Assembly (NCBI GenBank): GCA_021286885.1
Contig: JAJTBM010000013.1
Coordinates: 1-18,521, forward strand
Length of the DNA stretch: 18,521 nucleotides
Source: Rhodocyclales bacterium
Lineage (GTDB): Bacteria > Pseudomonadota > Gammaproteobacteria > Burkholderiales > Rhodocyclaceae
Direction: 5' to 3'
The notes under the pieces were generated by a model that saw nothing but the letters and a program-made list of their open reading frames with translations, made no database searches and was not told the origin of the DNA. This document shows positions 1 to 7,474 of this stretch, in pieces. The position numbers and the translations under genes are program-made. Every line of letters starts with the position of its first letter. Positions within the stretch are counted from its first letter, which is position 1.

Positions 1-1
1 T

Positions 2-424
2 GTCTCGATCAGCTACGACTGGCTGAGCTTCAAGACTGGCCGCACCCTCACCGAATACTTCGGCTGGAGCACCAACAACTCTCCGGTGGCCGGTGGCTTC
101 AACGGCAACCCGGCGGCCGGCGTCACCGGCAGCACCCGGGGTTCGTATTTTTATGAACTGAACGCCAGCAAGGACGTGGCCGAAGGCTGGAACCTGAGCG
201 GCCAGATCGGGCGCCAGGTGATTGCCCACGCTACCGGGCTGGACATCACCTATTACAAGCTGGGCCTCACCCGCGCCCTGCCCGACGGCTGGAGCGCCGG
301 AGCCTTCTACTCCGCCTCCAGCCAGCCCAAGGCTTACGACCGCTTCCTGAGCCTGGACAACGGCCACTCGGCATCCAACATCGCCCGCAACAAGGTATTC
401 GTGAGTCTGAGCAAGGCGTTCTGA
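2..424 (+). CDS. TorF-family putative porin, C-terminal part (5' end outside window)
   Basis: The reading frame is open from the window edge to TGA at 422-424, giving about 140 residues of the C-terminal half. It has alternating short amphipathic stretches (for example SISYDWLSFKTG, YFYELNASKDV, LDITYYKLGLTRAL) and ends with Ala-Phe. A terminal aromatic residue is the usual assembly signal of outer-membrane beta-barrels. The pattern and the phrases resemble the TIGR02001/TorF family of putative porins in proteobacteria, usually about 230-260 residues with an N-terminal signal peptide, which would lie upstream of this window. The substrate is unknown. It converges with the small lipoprotein gene and shows no functional link to the sugar cluster. 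The family call comes from recognising the sequence style and is fairly but not fully secure. Confidence 0.75.
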   Translation, partial: VSISYDWLSFKTGRTLTEYFGWSTNNSPVAGGFNGNPAAGVTGSTRGSYFYELNASKDVAEGWNLSGQIGRQVIAHATGLDITYYKLGLTRALPDGWSAGAFYSASSQPKAYDRFLSLDNGHSASNIARNKVFVSLSKAF

Positions 425-427
425 GCC

Positions 428-452
428 ACTCAACTCAACTCAACTCAACTTA
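428..452. repeat. short tandem pentanucleotide repeat (ACTCA x about 5)
   Basis: Just after the stop codon of the TorF-like gene the unit ACTCA occurs four times exactly and a fifth time with one mismatch (ACTTA). A related GCTCA unit is repeated twice at about 458-467. The tract is non-coding, between the stop codon and the terminator-like hairpin. It may be a slippage-prone microsatellite with no function. Confidence 0.8.
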
Positions 453-472
453 ACCCAGCTCAGCTCAGCACC

Positions 473-498
473 GCCACGTACCCCTCGGGGTACGTGGC
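473..498. terminator. perfect 12-bp inverted repeat between convergent genes, probable bidirectional terminator
   Basis: GCCACGTACCCC at 473-484 and its exact reverse complement at 487-498 are separated by two bases, so the RNA hairpin would have an 11-bp GC-rich stem and a tetraloop. It lies 48 bp after the plus-strand TorF-like gene and directly abuts the stop codon of the minus-strand lipoprotein gene (499-501), as expected for a shared terminator. Neither side has a proper T-tract, so simple Rho-independent termination is not certain. An mRNA 3'-end stabiliser is the alternative. Confidence 0.7.
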
Positions 499-675
499 TT
501 AGCAATTCCCCTTCTTGGCCTGACCCGGCGGGCAAAAATCCCCACCACCACGATGGCCCCCGCTGCCACCTCGGTTCGGGTCCACAATCACGGCGCCACC
601 CGGGGTGTATACCGCGCAGCCCCCCAACAGATTCAAAAAACTCGCCACAGCAGCCAGCATCAGCACTTTTTTCAT
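499..675 (-). CDS. small predicted lipoprotein, 58 residues, CPPGQAKKGNC tail
   Basis: Reading leftwards from ATG at 675-673 gives 58 residues. They start MKKVLMLAAVASFLNLLGGC: two lysines, a hydrophobic segment, and the lipobox-like LGGC with Cys20 as the lipidation site. The mature part is Gly-rich and ends FCPPGQAKKGNC. A clear ribosome-binding sequence (GAGGGG, about six bases before the ATG) supports the start. The stop TAA is at 499-501, against the terminator hairpin. It is probably exported and anchored in the outer membrane or periplasm. The Cys-containing tail resembles one I recall from other short exported proteins of betaproteobacteria, but I know no function. Its strand is opposite to everything else here, so it is an independent transcript. 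Confidence 0.8.
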   Translation of the reverse strand: MKKVLMLAAVASFLNLLGGCAVYTPGGAVIVDPNRGGSGGHRGGGDFCPPGQAKKGNC

Positions 676-885
676 TATTTACCCCTCATCGCATTGATTG
701 TGTGGAATGGATCAGACAGTACCCATCCTGCCACGAGTCATTAAAAAACACACCTCAAAACACCGCCATCCAGGGCCAGAGGCAGCGGTCTCCCCACCAA
801 AATACCCCCCTTTCCTCCCCCTGTTCTCCCCTAAGCCCAAGGGCGCCGATATCTAAGATTGCTGCAACCCTTCCAAGGAGCAGCA
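676..885. promoter_or_regulatory. divergent intergenic region between lipoprotein gene and rfbF
   Basis: These 210 bases separate the minus-strand lipoprotein gene from the plus-strand sugar operon, so both promoters should lie here. The region is less GC-rich than the genes and contains an A run at about 744-749 and a pyrimidine-rich tract at about 805-832. I see no convincing -35/-10 pair, sigma-54 site or JUMPstart/ops element, and no coding frame that looks real. TAAGAT at about 855-860 is a weak -10-like match only. Confidence 0.5.
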
Positions 886-1656
886 ATGAAGGCCGTGATC
901 CTCGCGGGTGGCCTGGGCACCCGTCTTAGCGAAGAAACCGTCTCCCGCCCCAAGCCCATGGTGAACATCGGGGGGCGTCCCATCCTGTGGCACATCATGA
1001 AGATCTACTCCAGTCATGGCATCCATGACTTCGTGATCTGCTGCGGCTACATGGGCTACGTGATCAAAGAGTATTTCGCCAACTACTTCCTGCACATGTC
1101 GGACGTCACCTTCGACATGAGCAACAATCAGATGGAAATCCACGAGCACCACGCTGAGCCGTGGCGCATCACCCTCGTGGATACCGGCGACCAGACCCAG
1201 ACCGGCGGCCGCCTGGCCCGGGTGAAGCAGTACGTGAAGAACGAAGAGATGTTCTGCTTCACCTACGGCGACGGGCTGGCCGACATCGATGTGCGGGCCG
1301 AGATCGACTTCCACCGGCGCCATGGCAAGCCCGCCACGGTGGCCGCCGTCCAGCCCCCGGGGCGCTTCGGCTCCCTCCAGCTGGACGGGCCCGATGTGAG
1401 CGCGTTTGTCGAAAAGCCCCTGGGCGACGGGGGCTTCATCAACGGCGGCTTTTTCGTGCTCAACCCCGGCGTGCTGGATCTGATCGAAGGTGATCACAGC
1501 GTCTGGGAAGGCGACGTGCTCGCCCGCCTGATCGAGCGCCACGAGCTGGCCGCCTTCCAGCACAACGGCTTCTGGCGCCCCATGGACACCCTGCGGGACA
1601 AGTCCTACCTCGAAGAACTCTGGAACACCGGGAGCGCCCCATGGAAAACCTGGTGA
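886..1656 (+). CDS. rfbF: glucose-1-phosphate cytidylyltransferase
   Basis: The enzyme makes CDP-glucose and pyrophosphate from CTP and alpha-D-glucose-1-phosphate, the entry step to all CDP-3,6-dideoxyhexoses. The 256-residue protein matches the usual length of RfbF/AscA (about 257). The nucleotidyltransferase signature is at the N-terminus (MKAVILAGGLGTRLSEET followed by RPKPMV, residues 1-27). Family phrases follow: GGRPILWHIMKIYSSHG, TGxxTQTGGRL, CFTYGDGLADID and the C-terminal FWRPMDTLRDK. ATG at 886 is chosen over an in-frame start nine codons upstream because AAGGAG lies just before it and the family begins MKAVILAGG. It is the first gene of the cluster and overlaps rfbG by 16 bp, suggesting translational coupling. 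Confidence 0.96.
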   Translation: MKAVILAGGLGTRLSEETVSRPKPMVNIGGRPILWHIMKIYSSHGIHDFVICCGYMGYVIKEYFANYFLHMSDVTFDMSNNQMEIHEHHAEPWRITLVDTGDQTQTGGRLARVKQYVKNEEMFCFTYGDGLADIDVRAEIDFHRRHGKPATVAAVQPPGRFGSLQLDGPDVSAFVEKPLGDGGFINGGFFVLNPGVLDLIEGDHSVWEGDVLARLIERHELAAFQHNGFWRPMDTLRDKSYLEELWNTGSAPWKTW

Positions 1657-2777
1657 CGCCTCTTGTAGATCCGGGCTTCTGGGCCGGGCGGCGGGTGTTT
1701 CTCACCGGTCACACCGGCTTCAAGGGCAGCTGGCTCGCCCTGTGGCTGCACCAGATGGGCGCAGAGGTGCAGGGCTATGCCCTCGCCCCGCCCAACAGCC
1801 CCAATCTGTTTGCCCTGGCGGGCATCAGCGAGCTGCTCCACAACCGGATCGGCGACCTGCGCGATGGTGCTCACCTGCGGGCCTGCCTCACCAGCTTCGC
1901 CCCGGAAGTGGTGCTGCACCTGGGTGCCCAGGCGCTGGTGTCGGAAGGCTATGCCGACCCGGTGGGCACCTTCGCCACCAATGTCCAGGGCACCGTGAAC
2001 CTGCTCGAAGCCGTGCGCTACTGCCCCAGCGTGGGCGCCGTGGTGGTGGTGAGCAGCGACAAGTGCTACGAAAACCGCGAATACACCGCCGCCGACCGGG
2101 GCTATCACGAAGATGAACCCATGGGCGGCTACGACCCCTATTCGGCCAGCAAGGGCTGCACCGAACTGGTGGTATCTGCCTACCGGCGCTCGTTTTTGCT
2201 GCAACGGGGCGTGCCCCTGGCCAGCGCCCGGGCCGGCAACGTGATCGGTGGCGGCGACTGGAGCCCTGCCCGGCTGGTACCGGACGTGCTCGCCGCCTTC
2301 AGCGCCGGCCGCCCGGTGCTGCTGCGCAACCCGGACGGCGTGCGCCCCTGGCAGCACGTGCTCGAACCCCTGGCCGGCTATCTGGCCCTGGCCCAGCGCC
2401 TGCACCAGGAAGGCGCCCCCTGGGCCGAAGGCTGGAACTTTGGCCCCGACCCGGCGGATGCCCGGAGCGTGGGCTGGGTGGTGGAACACCTGGCCCGGGC
2501 CTGGGGCTCGGATGCCTGCTGGGACAAGGGCGATGCCCCCATCCATGAAGCTGGCACCCTGCGCCTGGATTGCCACAAGGCCCACACCCGCCTGGGCTGG
2601 CAGCCCCGCTGGGACACCGCCACCGCCCTCGACCGCAGCCTGGCCTGGTTCCGGGCCTGGCAACAGGGCACCGACATGCGCCAGTACAGCCGCGCCGAGA
2701 TCGAAGCCTACTGCGACGCCCCCGGCCTGGCCCCCACCGCCCCCACCCTCTACGGAGACACATCATGCCCGGTCTGA
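1641..2777 (+). CDS. rfbG: CDP-glucose 4,6-dehydratase
   Basis: This NAD-dependent extended SDR converts CDP-glucose to CDP-4-keto-6-deoxyglucose, step two of the pathway. The 378 residues are slightly longer than the usual 355-360. The Rossmann motif [10 protein letters not shown] is at residues 22-31, the SSDKCYEN segment begins at 138, and the catalytic YxxxK is YSASK, Tyr167 to Lys171, within YDPYSASKG. Further family features are the NVIGGGDW segment and [14 protein letters not shown]. The start overlaps the end of rfbF and the end overlaps the start of rfbH by 13 bp, so the three genes are almost certainly cotranscribed and translationally coupled. The HTGFKGSW and [10 protein letters not shown] signatures favour CDP-glucose over dTDP-glucose as substrate. 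Confidence 0.95.
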   Translation: MENLVTPLVDPGFWAGRRVFLTGHTGFKGSWLALWLHQMGAEVQGYALAPPNSPNLFALAGISELLHNRIGDLRDGAHLRACLTSFAPEVVLHLGAQALVSEGYADPVGTFATNVQGTVNLLEAVRYCPSVGAVVVVSSDKCYENREYTAADRGYHEDEPMGGYDPYSASKGCTELVVSAYRRSFLLQRGVPLASARAGNVIGGGDWSPARLVPDVLAAFSAGRPVLLRNPDGVRPWQHVLEPLAGYLALAQRLHQEGAPWAEGWNFGPDPADARSVGWVVEHLARAWGSDACWDKGDAPIHEAGTLRLDCHKAHTRLGWQPRWDTATALDRSLAWFRAWQQGTDMRQYSRAEIEAYCDAPGLAPTAPTLYGDTSCPV

Positions 2778-4132
2778 TCCGCTACGCCCTGCGCCCCGAC
2801 GCGTCTGGCCAATGCCAACTGAACCTGCCCGAACTGGCCGGCCAGGATGTGGAAATCCTGGTGCGCCCGCGCCAGCCCGACAGCAGCGAAACCCCCTGGC
2901 GCGCCGGGCGGGACAGCGTGCCGCCCTCGGGCAAGGTGATCGGCGAACCCGAAAAGAACGCCATGATCGAAGCCGCCCTGGATGGCTGGCTCACCACCGG
3001 GCGCTTCAACGATGCATTTGAGGAGCGCCTCGCCCGCTTTGTCGGGGTGCCCTACGCCCTCACCGTGAATTCCGGCTCCTCGGCCAATCTGGTGGCCTTC
3101 ACCACCCTGACCTCACCCCAGCTGGGCGAACGGGCGATCCGCCCGGGGGATGAAGTCATCACCGTGGCCGCCGGCTTCCCGACCACCGTGTATCCCATCA
3201 TCCAGAACGGGGCGATCCCAGTGTTCGTGGATGCCCGGCTGCCCGACTACAACATCGACGTGGCCATGCTGGAAGCGGCCCTCAGCCCCCGCACCAAGGC
3301 CATCATGGTGGCCCACACCCTGGGCAACCCCATTGATCTGGACACGATTTGCGCCTTTGCCCAGGCCCACAAGCTGTGGTTGATCGAAGACTGCTGCGAT
3401 GCCCTCGGCTCCCGCTGGAAGGGCCGCCGGGTGGGGAGCTTCGGGGATCTGGCCACCCTGTCCTTCTACCCCGCCCACCACATCACCATGGGCGAAGGGG
3501 GCGCGGTGCTGACCGCCAACCCGGAGCTCAAGCGGATTGCCGAATCCTTCCGCGACTGGGGGCGGGACTGCTGGTGCAAGACCGGCTGCGACAACACCTG
3601 CGGCAAGCGCTTTGGCTGGCAGCAAGGCCGCCTGCCCGCCGGCTACGACCACAAATACACCTACAGCCATATGGGCTACAACCTCAAGATCACCGACATG
3701 CAGGCCGCCTGCGGGCTGGCCCAGCTGGATCGGCTGGAAGACTTCATCGCCGCCCGCAAGCGCAACTTCAACCACCTGAAGGCAGCCCTGGCCGATTGCA
3801 CCGACTTTCTGATCCTGCCCGAAGCCACCCCGGGCAGCGATCCGGCGTGGTTCGGCTTCCCCATCACCCTCAAGCCTGAAGCCGGGGTGAACCGGGTGGA
3901 TCTGGTCCAGTACCTGGATCAGCACAAGATCGGCACCCGGCTGCTGTTTGCCGGCAACCTGATCCGCCAGCCGGCCATGGCCGGGCGGGATTACCGGGTG
4001 ATCGGTACCCTGCCGGTGGCCGACCAGATCATGCGCGACACCTTCTGGATCGGCGTGTGGCCCGGCCTCAGCCGGGAGCAGCTGGACTACGCCGTGCATC
4101 ACATCAAGACCTTCCTGGGAGTCGAATTATGA
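2765..4132 (+). CDS. rfbH: CDP-4-dehydro-6-deoxyglucose 3-dehydrase (E1), with extra N-terminal segment
   Basis: This PMP-dependent iron-sulfur enzyme removes the C3 hydroxyl of CDP-4-keto-6-deoxyglucose, with electrons from an E3-type reductase that is not in this window. The 455-residue protein has the aminotransferase fold, but the usual Schiff-base Lys is His238 ([14 protein letters not shown]), the E1 hallmark. Cys211, Cys269, Cys271 and Cys279 have the spacing C-X57-C-X1-C-X7-C expected for the E1 [2Fe-2S] ligands. Residues from about 50 ([10 protein letters not shown]) onwards follow the family closely. Residues 1-40 do not look like the usual N-terminus and resemble a small beta-rich module ([19 protein letters not shown]). 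ATG at 2765 is preferred because GGAGA lies just upstream and the start nests in the rfbG end; an in-frame GTG inside the segment is possible. It overlaps the next gene by 4 bp. Confidence 0.95.
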   Translation: MPGLIRYALRPDASGQCQLNLPELAGQDVEILVRPRQPDSSETPWRAGRDSVPPSGKVIGEPEKNAMIEAALDGWLTTGRFNDAFEERLARFVGVPYALTVNSGSSANLVAFTTLTSPQLGERAIRPGDEVITVAAGFPTTVYPIIQNGAIPVFVDARLPDYNIDVAMLEAALSPRTKAIMVAHTLGNPIDLDTICAFAQAHKLWLIEDCCDALGSRWKGRRVGSFGDLATLSFYPAHHITMGEGGAVLTANPELKRIAESFRDWGRDCWCKTGCDNTCGKRFGWQQGRLPAGYDHKYTYSHMGYNLKITDMQAACGLAQLDRLEDFIAARKRNFNHLKAALADCTDFLILPEATPGSDPAWFGFPITLKPEAGVNRVDLVQYLDQHKIGTRLLFAGNLIRQPAMAGRDYRVIGTLPVADQIMRDTFWIGVWPGLSREQLDYAVHHIKTFLGVEL

Positions 4133-5625
4133 GCACCAAGCCCCTCATGGTGTTTGAAATGGCCAACAACCACATGGGCGACCTGGGCCACGGCCTGGCC
4201 ACCATCCGCGCCCTGCGCGAGGCCTGCACCGGCTTCGAGGCCGATTTCGACTTCGCCTTCAAGCTCCAGTACCGGGATCTGGACACCTTCATCCACGCCT
4301 CGGTGCGCGGGCGCGAAGACGTGAAGTACGTGAAGCGCTTTGAAGAAACCCGACTGAGCGACGCCTCCTTCCAGGAGCTGGTGCGGGAGATGCGCGACAA
4401 CGGCTTTCAAACCGTGTGCACACCCTTCGACGAGCCCTCGGTGGACAAGATCGAAGCCCACGCCATCGAGAGCATCAAGGTCGCCAGCTGCTCCTTCACC
4501 GATTGGCCCCTGCTGGAGCGCATCGCCCAGAGCGACAAGCCGGTGATCGCCTCCACCGCCGGCGCGACGCTGGAAGAGATCGACAACGTGGTGAGCTTCT
4601 TCCTGCACCGCCACAAGCAGCTCACCCTGATGCACTGCGTGGCCGAATACCCGACCCCGGACGCCAGCCTGCAGGTGAATCAGATCGCCCTGCTCCAGGC
4701 CCGCTACCCGGACTGCCGGATCGGCTACTCCACCCACGAATCCCCCGACAACACCCTGGCGGTGGCCCTGGCCGTGGCCAAGGGCGCCCGGGTGTTCGAG
4801 AAGCATGTGGTGCTACCCACCGCCCGCTATCCGGCCAATGCCTACTCGGCCAACCCGGCCCAGATCCGGGCCTGGCTGGAAAGTGCGCGCCGCGCCCTGG
4901 CCATCTGCGGCAGCGCCGACCGCTACCAGCCCTCCCGCGCCGAAGAAGCCAGCCTGCACAGCCTGCGCCGGGGGGTGTTTGCCACCCGCCCCATTCCTGC
5001 CGGCACCCAGCTGACCCGGGACATGATCGAGTTTGCCTTCCCGCCGGTGGAAGGCCAGCTCACCGCCAACGCGTGGTCCAAGTACAGCCAGTTCCGCGCC
5101 ACCCAGGACATTCCTGCCGGCACCCCGGTGCTGCACATGGATCTGGCCGAAAGCCACCTGCGCAGCCAGGTGATGGGCATCGTGCTGGATGTGAAGAAGC
5201 TGCTCAAGGCCGCCCATGTGGTGATTCCGGGCAAGTCGGAGCTGGAGATTTCCCACCACTTCGGGCTGGAGCGCTTTGACGACTTCGGGCTCACCATGCT
5301 CACCGTGGTGAACCGGGAATACTGCAAGAAGCTGCTGGTGCTGCTGCCGGGCCAGACCCACCCCGAGCAATACCACCTCAAGAAGGAAGAAACCTTCGTG
5401 GTGGTGCACGGCGAACTCACCCTGTGGCTCGATGGCGAAGAACGCCTGGCCCACGCCGGCGACGTGATCACCGTGAACCGGGGCGTGCGCCACCGCTTTT
5501 ACACCAGCGTGGGCGCGGTGTTCGAGGAGATTTCCTCCACCCACGAGCCCAACGACTCCTACTACACCGACCCGGCCATTGCGCGGAACACCCAGCGCAA
5601 GACCTGGCTCACCTACTGGATGTAA
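4129..5625 (+). CDS. NeuB-family PEP-condensing synthase fused to SAF and cupin domains
   Basis: The 498-residue protein has three parts. Residues 1 to about 265 are a NeuB-type synthase of the sialic/legionaminic/pseudaminic acid synthase family, which condenses PEP with an amino sugar. Conserved pieces are EMANNHMGD near residue 10, [29 protein letters not shown] (His203) and FEKH (His226); the two His match the family's metal ligands. Residues about 275-345 are a SAF (antifreeze-like) domain ([27 protein letters not shown]). Residues about 355-498 are a cupin with motif His411-X4-His416-X3-Glu420 and a second-motif His455 (GVRHRF), so its metal site looks intact; it is reminiscent of D-lyxose-isomerase-like cupins. 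Ordinary NeuB proteins are about 340-350 residues and lack the cupin. ATG overlaps the rfbH stop (ATGA). No NeuA or NeuC homologue is nearby, so the substrate is unknown. Confidence 0.9.
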   Translation: MSTKPLMVFEMANNHMGDLGHGLATIRALREACTGFEADFDFAFKLQYRDLDTFIHASVRGREDVKYVKRFEETRLSDASFQELVREMRDNGFQTVCTPFDEPSVDKIEAHAIESIKVASCSFTDWPLLERIAQSDKPVIASTAGATLEEIDNVVSFFLHRHKQLTLMHCVAEYPTPDASLQVNQIALLQARYPDCRIGYSTHESPDNTLAVALAVAKGARVFEKHVVLPTARYPANAYSANPAQIRAWLESARRALAICGSADRYQPSRAEEASLHSLRRGVFATRPIPAGTQLTRDMIEFAFPPVEGQLTANAWSKYSQFRATQDIPAGTPVLHMDLAESHLRSQVMGIVLDVKKLLKAAHVVIPGKSELEISHHFGLERFDDFGLTMLTVVNREYCKKLLVLLPGQTHPEQYHLKKEETFVVVHGELTLWLDGEERLAHAGDVITVNRGVRHRFYTSVGAVFEEISSTHEPNDSYYTDPAIARNTQRKTWLTYWM

Positions 5626-5643
5626 GCCCGGAGACTGCCCACC

Positions 5644-7368
5644 ATGCGCCTTGCCGACTGGATCATGCAGCGCCTCGCCGCCGAAGGGGTGCGCCACGTT
5701 TTCACCCTGCCCGGGGGCGGTGCCATGCATCTGAACGATGCCTTGGCCTGCGAAACCCAGCTTACCCCAGTGCCCGGCCACCACGAACAGGCCTGCGCCA
5801 TTGCTGCCGAGGCCTGCGGGCGCAGCGGCCCCCCGGGCTTTGGCGTGGTGCTGGTGACCACCGGGCCGGGGGCCACCAATGTGGTGACGCCCGTGGCCGG
5901 GGCGTGGATAGACTCGGTGCCCCTGCTAGTGATTTCTGGCCAGGTGAAGCGGGCCGATCTGCTCAATGGCCGTCCCCTGCGCCAGACCGGCGTGCAGGAG
6001 GTGGACATCATCAGCATGGTGCGCGGCATCACCAAATACGCGGTCACCGTCACCGACCCCCTCTCCATCCGCCAGCACCTGGAACAGGCCCTGTACCGGA
6101 TGCGCCATGGCCGGCCCGGCCCGGTCTGGCTGGATATTCCGCTGGACGTGCAGGCCGCCCCCATCGAACCCGAACAGCTCCCCGGCTGGAGCGCCCCCGA
6201 GCTGGACAGCCCTCTGCCCGGCCACACCCTGAGCGCCATTGCCGGGCTGCTCCAGAAATCCCGCCGCCCGCTGATTCTGGCGGGCCACGGGGTGCGTCTG
6301 GCCGGCGCGGCCAAGGACTTCCGGCAACTGGTGGACGCCCTCGGGATTCCCGCCGTCACCACCTGGAACGCCCTGGATCTGCTCCCCTGGGAACACCCCC
6401 TCAACCTGGGCCGCCCCGGCGTGGTGGCCGCCCGAGCCGCCAATTTTGCGGTGCAAAACTGCGACCTGCTGATCGCCATTGGCAGCCGGCTGGACCCCAT
6501 CATCACCGCCTACAACCCCAAGGGCTTTGCCCGGGAGGCGCGCAAGGTGGTGGTGGATGTGGACCCCCACGAACTGGCCCGCCTCGCCCAGCAAGACATG
6601 CCCATCGACCACGCCCTGGCCCTGGATGCGGGCGACTTCATCCGGGGGCTGGAAGTGGCCACCCGCAGCCTGAACCTGGATCAGCACGAAGCCTGGCGGG
6701 TGCGCTGCCGGGGCTGGAAGACCCGCTATCCGCTCAACGAAACCCCGCGCTTCCCCAACGAAGGCCCCATCGGCCACGCCCATTTTGTGGCGGCCCTCTC
6801 GGAGGCGGCCCCGCCGGATACCCTCATCAGCACGGGCAGTTCGGGGCTGGCGGTGGAGTTTTTCTATGCGGGCTTCAAGAACAAGGAAGGGCAGCGCTGC
6901 TTCCTCACTTCCGGGCTCGGGGCCATGGGCTACGGGCTGCCCGCAGCCATTGGCGCCAGCCTGGGCCAGGACAAGCAAGCCTCCCTGGCGGTGGAGTCCG
7001 ATGGCAGCCTGCAGCTCAATCTGCAGGAACTCGCCACCCTGGTGGCCCAACGCCTGCCGGTGTGCCTGTTCATCATGAACAACGGGGGCTATGCATCGAT
7101 CCGCAACACCCAGCGCAACTACTTTGCCGGGCGCTATCTGGCGAGCGGCCCCCAATCCGGCCTGCACATGCCCGAACTGGGCCCCCTCGCCACCGCCTAC
7201 GGGCTGCCCTACATGCAGATCAGCAACTGCCGAAATCTGGCCCAGCAACTGCGCGAAGCGCAAAACCTGCCCCGCCCCTGCCTGATCGACGTGCGCCTGA
7301 TTCCCGATGAAACCCTCGCCCCCAAGTGCCCGACGGTTCGATTGTTTCCCTGCCGCTCGAAGACATGA
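5644..7368 (+). CDS. YerE-like ThDP-dependent acetolactate-synthase-family enzyme, 3' end frameshifted
   Basis: The frame encodes 574 residues of a three-domain ThDP enzyme. The N-terminal domain has FTLPGGGAMHLNDAL and HHEQACAIAAEA with the catalytic Glu. A central Rossmann-like domain spans roughly residues 190-330. The C-terminal ThDP-binding segment reads ESDGSLQLNLQEL and ends in MNNGGYASI, matching the (G)DG-X-NN motif. Between rfbH and other sugar genes the best model is YerE of yersiniose synthesis, which transfers an acetyl unit from pyruvate to C4 of CDP-3,6-dideoxy-4-keto-hexose; catabolic or branched-chain-amino-acid acetolactate synthase is less likely here. The annotated end, VRLFPCRSKT, is foreign to the family. 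The expected tail lies in the -1 frame at 7329-7451. ATG at 5644 has GGAG upstream and starts 18 bp after the NeuB-cupin gene. Confidence 0.85.
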   Translation: MRLADWIMQRLAAEGVRHVFTLPGGGAMHLNDALACETQLTPVPGHHEQACAIAAEACGRSGPPGFGVVLVTTGPGATNVVTPVAGAWIDSVPLLVISGQVKRADLLNGRPLRQTGVQEVDIISMVRGITKYAVTVTDPLSIRQHLEQALYRMRHGRPGPVWLDIPLDVQAAPIEPEQLPGWSAPELDSPLPGHTLSAIAGLLQKSRRPLILAGHGVRLAGAAKDFRQLVDALGIPAVTTWNALDLLPWEHPLNLGRPGVVAARAANFAVQNCDLLIAIGSRLDPIITAYNPKGFAREARKVVVDVDPHELARLAQQDMPIDHALALDAGDFIRGLEVATRSLNLDQHEAWRVRCRGWKTRYPLNETPRFPNEGPIGHAHFVAALSEAAPPDTLISTGSSGLAVEFFYAGFKNKEGQRCFLTSGLGAMGYGLPAAIGASLGQDKQASLAVESDGSLQLNLQELATLVAQRLPVCLFIMNNGGYASIRNTQRNYFAGRYLASGPQSGLHMPELGPLATAYGLPYMQISNCRNLAQQLREAQNLPRPCLIDVRLIPDETLAPKCPTVRLFPCRSKT

Positions 7369-7451
7369 GCCCCCTGCTGCCCCTGGAAACCCTCCAGCGG
7401 GAAATGCTGGTGCCGCTCCTGCCCGCATCGCTGGAAGCCCCCCGTTCCTGA
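7329..7451 (+). other. frameshifted C-terminal tail of the YerE-like gene
   Basis: In the frame -1 to the YerE-like gene, PDGSIVSLPLEDMSPLLP followed by LETLQREMLVPLL can be read to TGA at 7449-7451. I recognise PDGS...SxPLEDMSPLLP as the usual end of YerE/acetolactate-synthase-like proteins of polysaccharide clusters. Comparing LAPKC before the junction with the family, about four or five residues also seem missing, which fits a deletion of 3n+1 bases near 7326-7331. With the tail counted, the gap to the next gene falls from 106 to 23 bp, in line with the rest of the operon. A sequencing error or a real mutation are both possible; no classical -1 slippery heptamer is seen. Confidence 0.8.
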
Positions 7452-7474
7452 CTCCGACTGACTGAGGTCTGCCC

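Noticed and set aside
859..885. Earlier in-frame start for rfbF
   Set aside because: ATG 886 has AAGGAG directly upstream and matches the family N-terminus; the nine extra residues would include the ribosome-binding site.
4129..5625. Sialic acid synthase in a complete Neu5Ac pathway
   Set aside because: No CMP-sialic acid synthetase, UDP-GlcNAc 2-epimerase or sialyltransferase is visible in the window, and the protein carries an extra cupin domain.
7320..7335. Programmed -1 ribosomal frameshift
   Set aside because: The junction AAGTGCCCGACGG has no X-XXY-YYZ slippery heptamer and no obvious downstream stimulator, and several family residues seem to be missing, so a deletion fits better.
5644..7368. 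Biosynthetic acetolactate synthase (ilvB/ilvI)
   Set aside because: No small regulatory subunit gene follows, and the gene is embedded in a CDP-dideoxyhexose operon, where YerE-type enzymes are expected.
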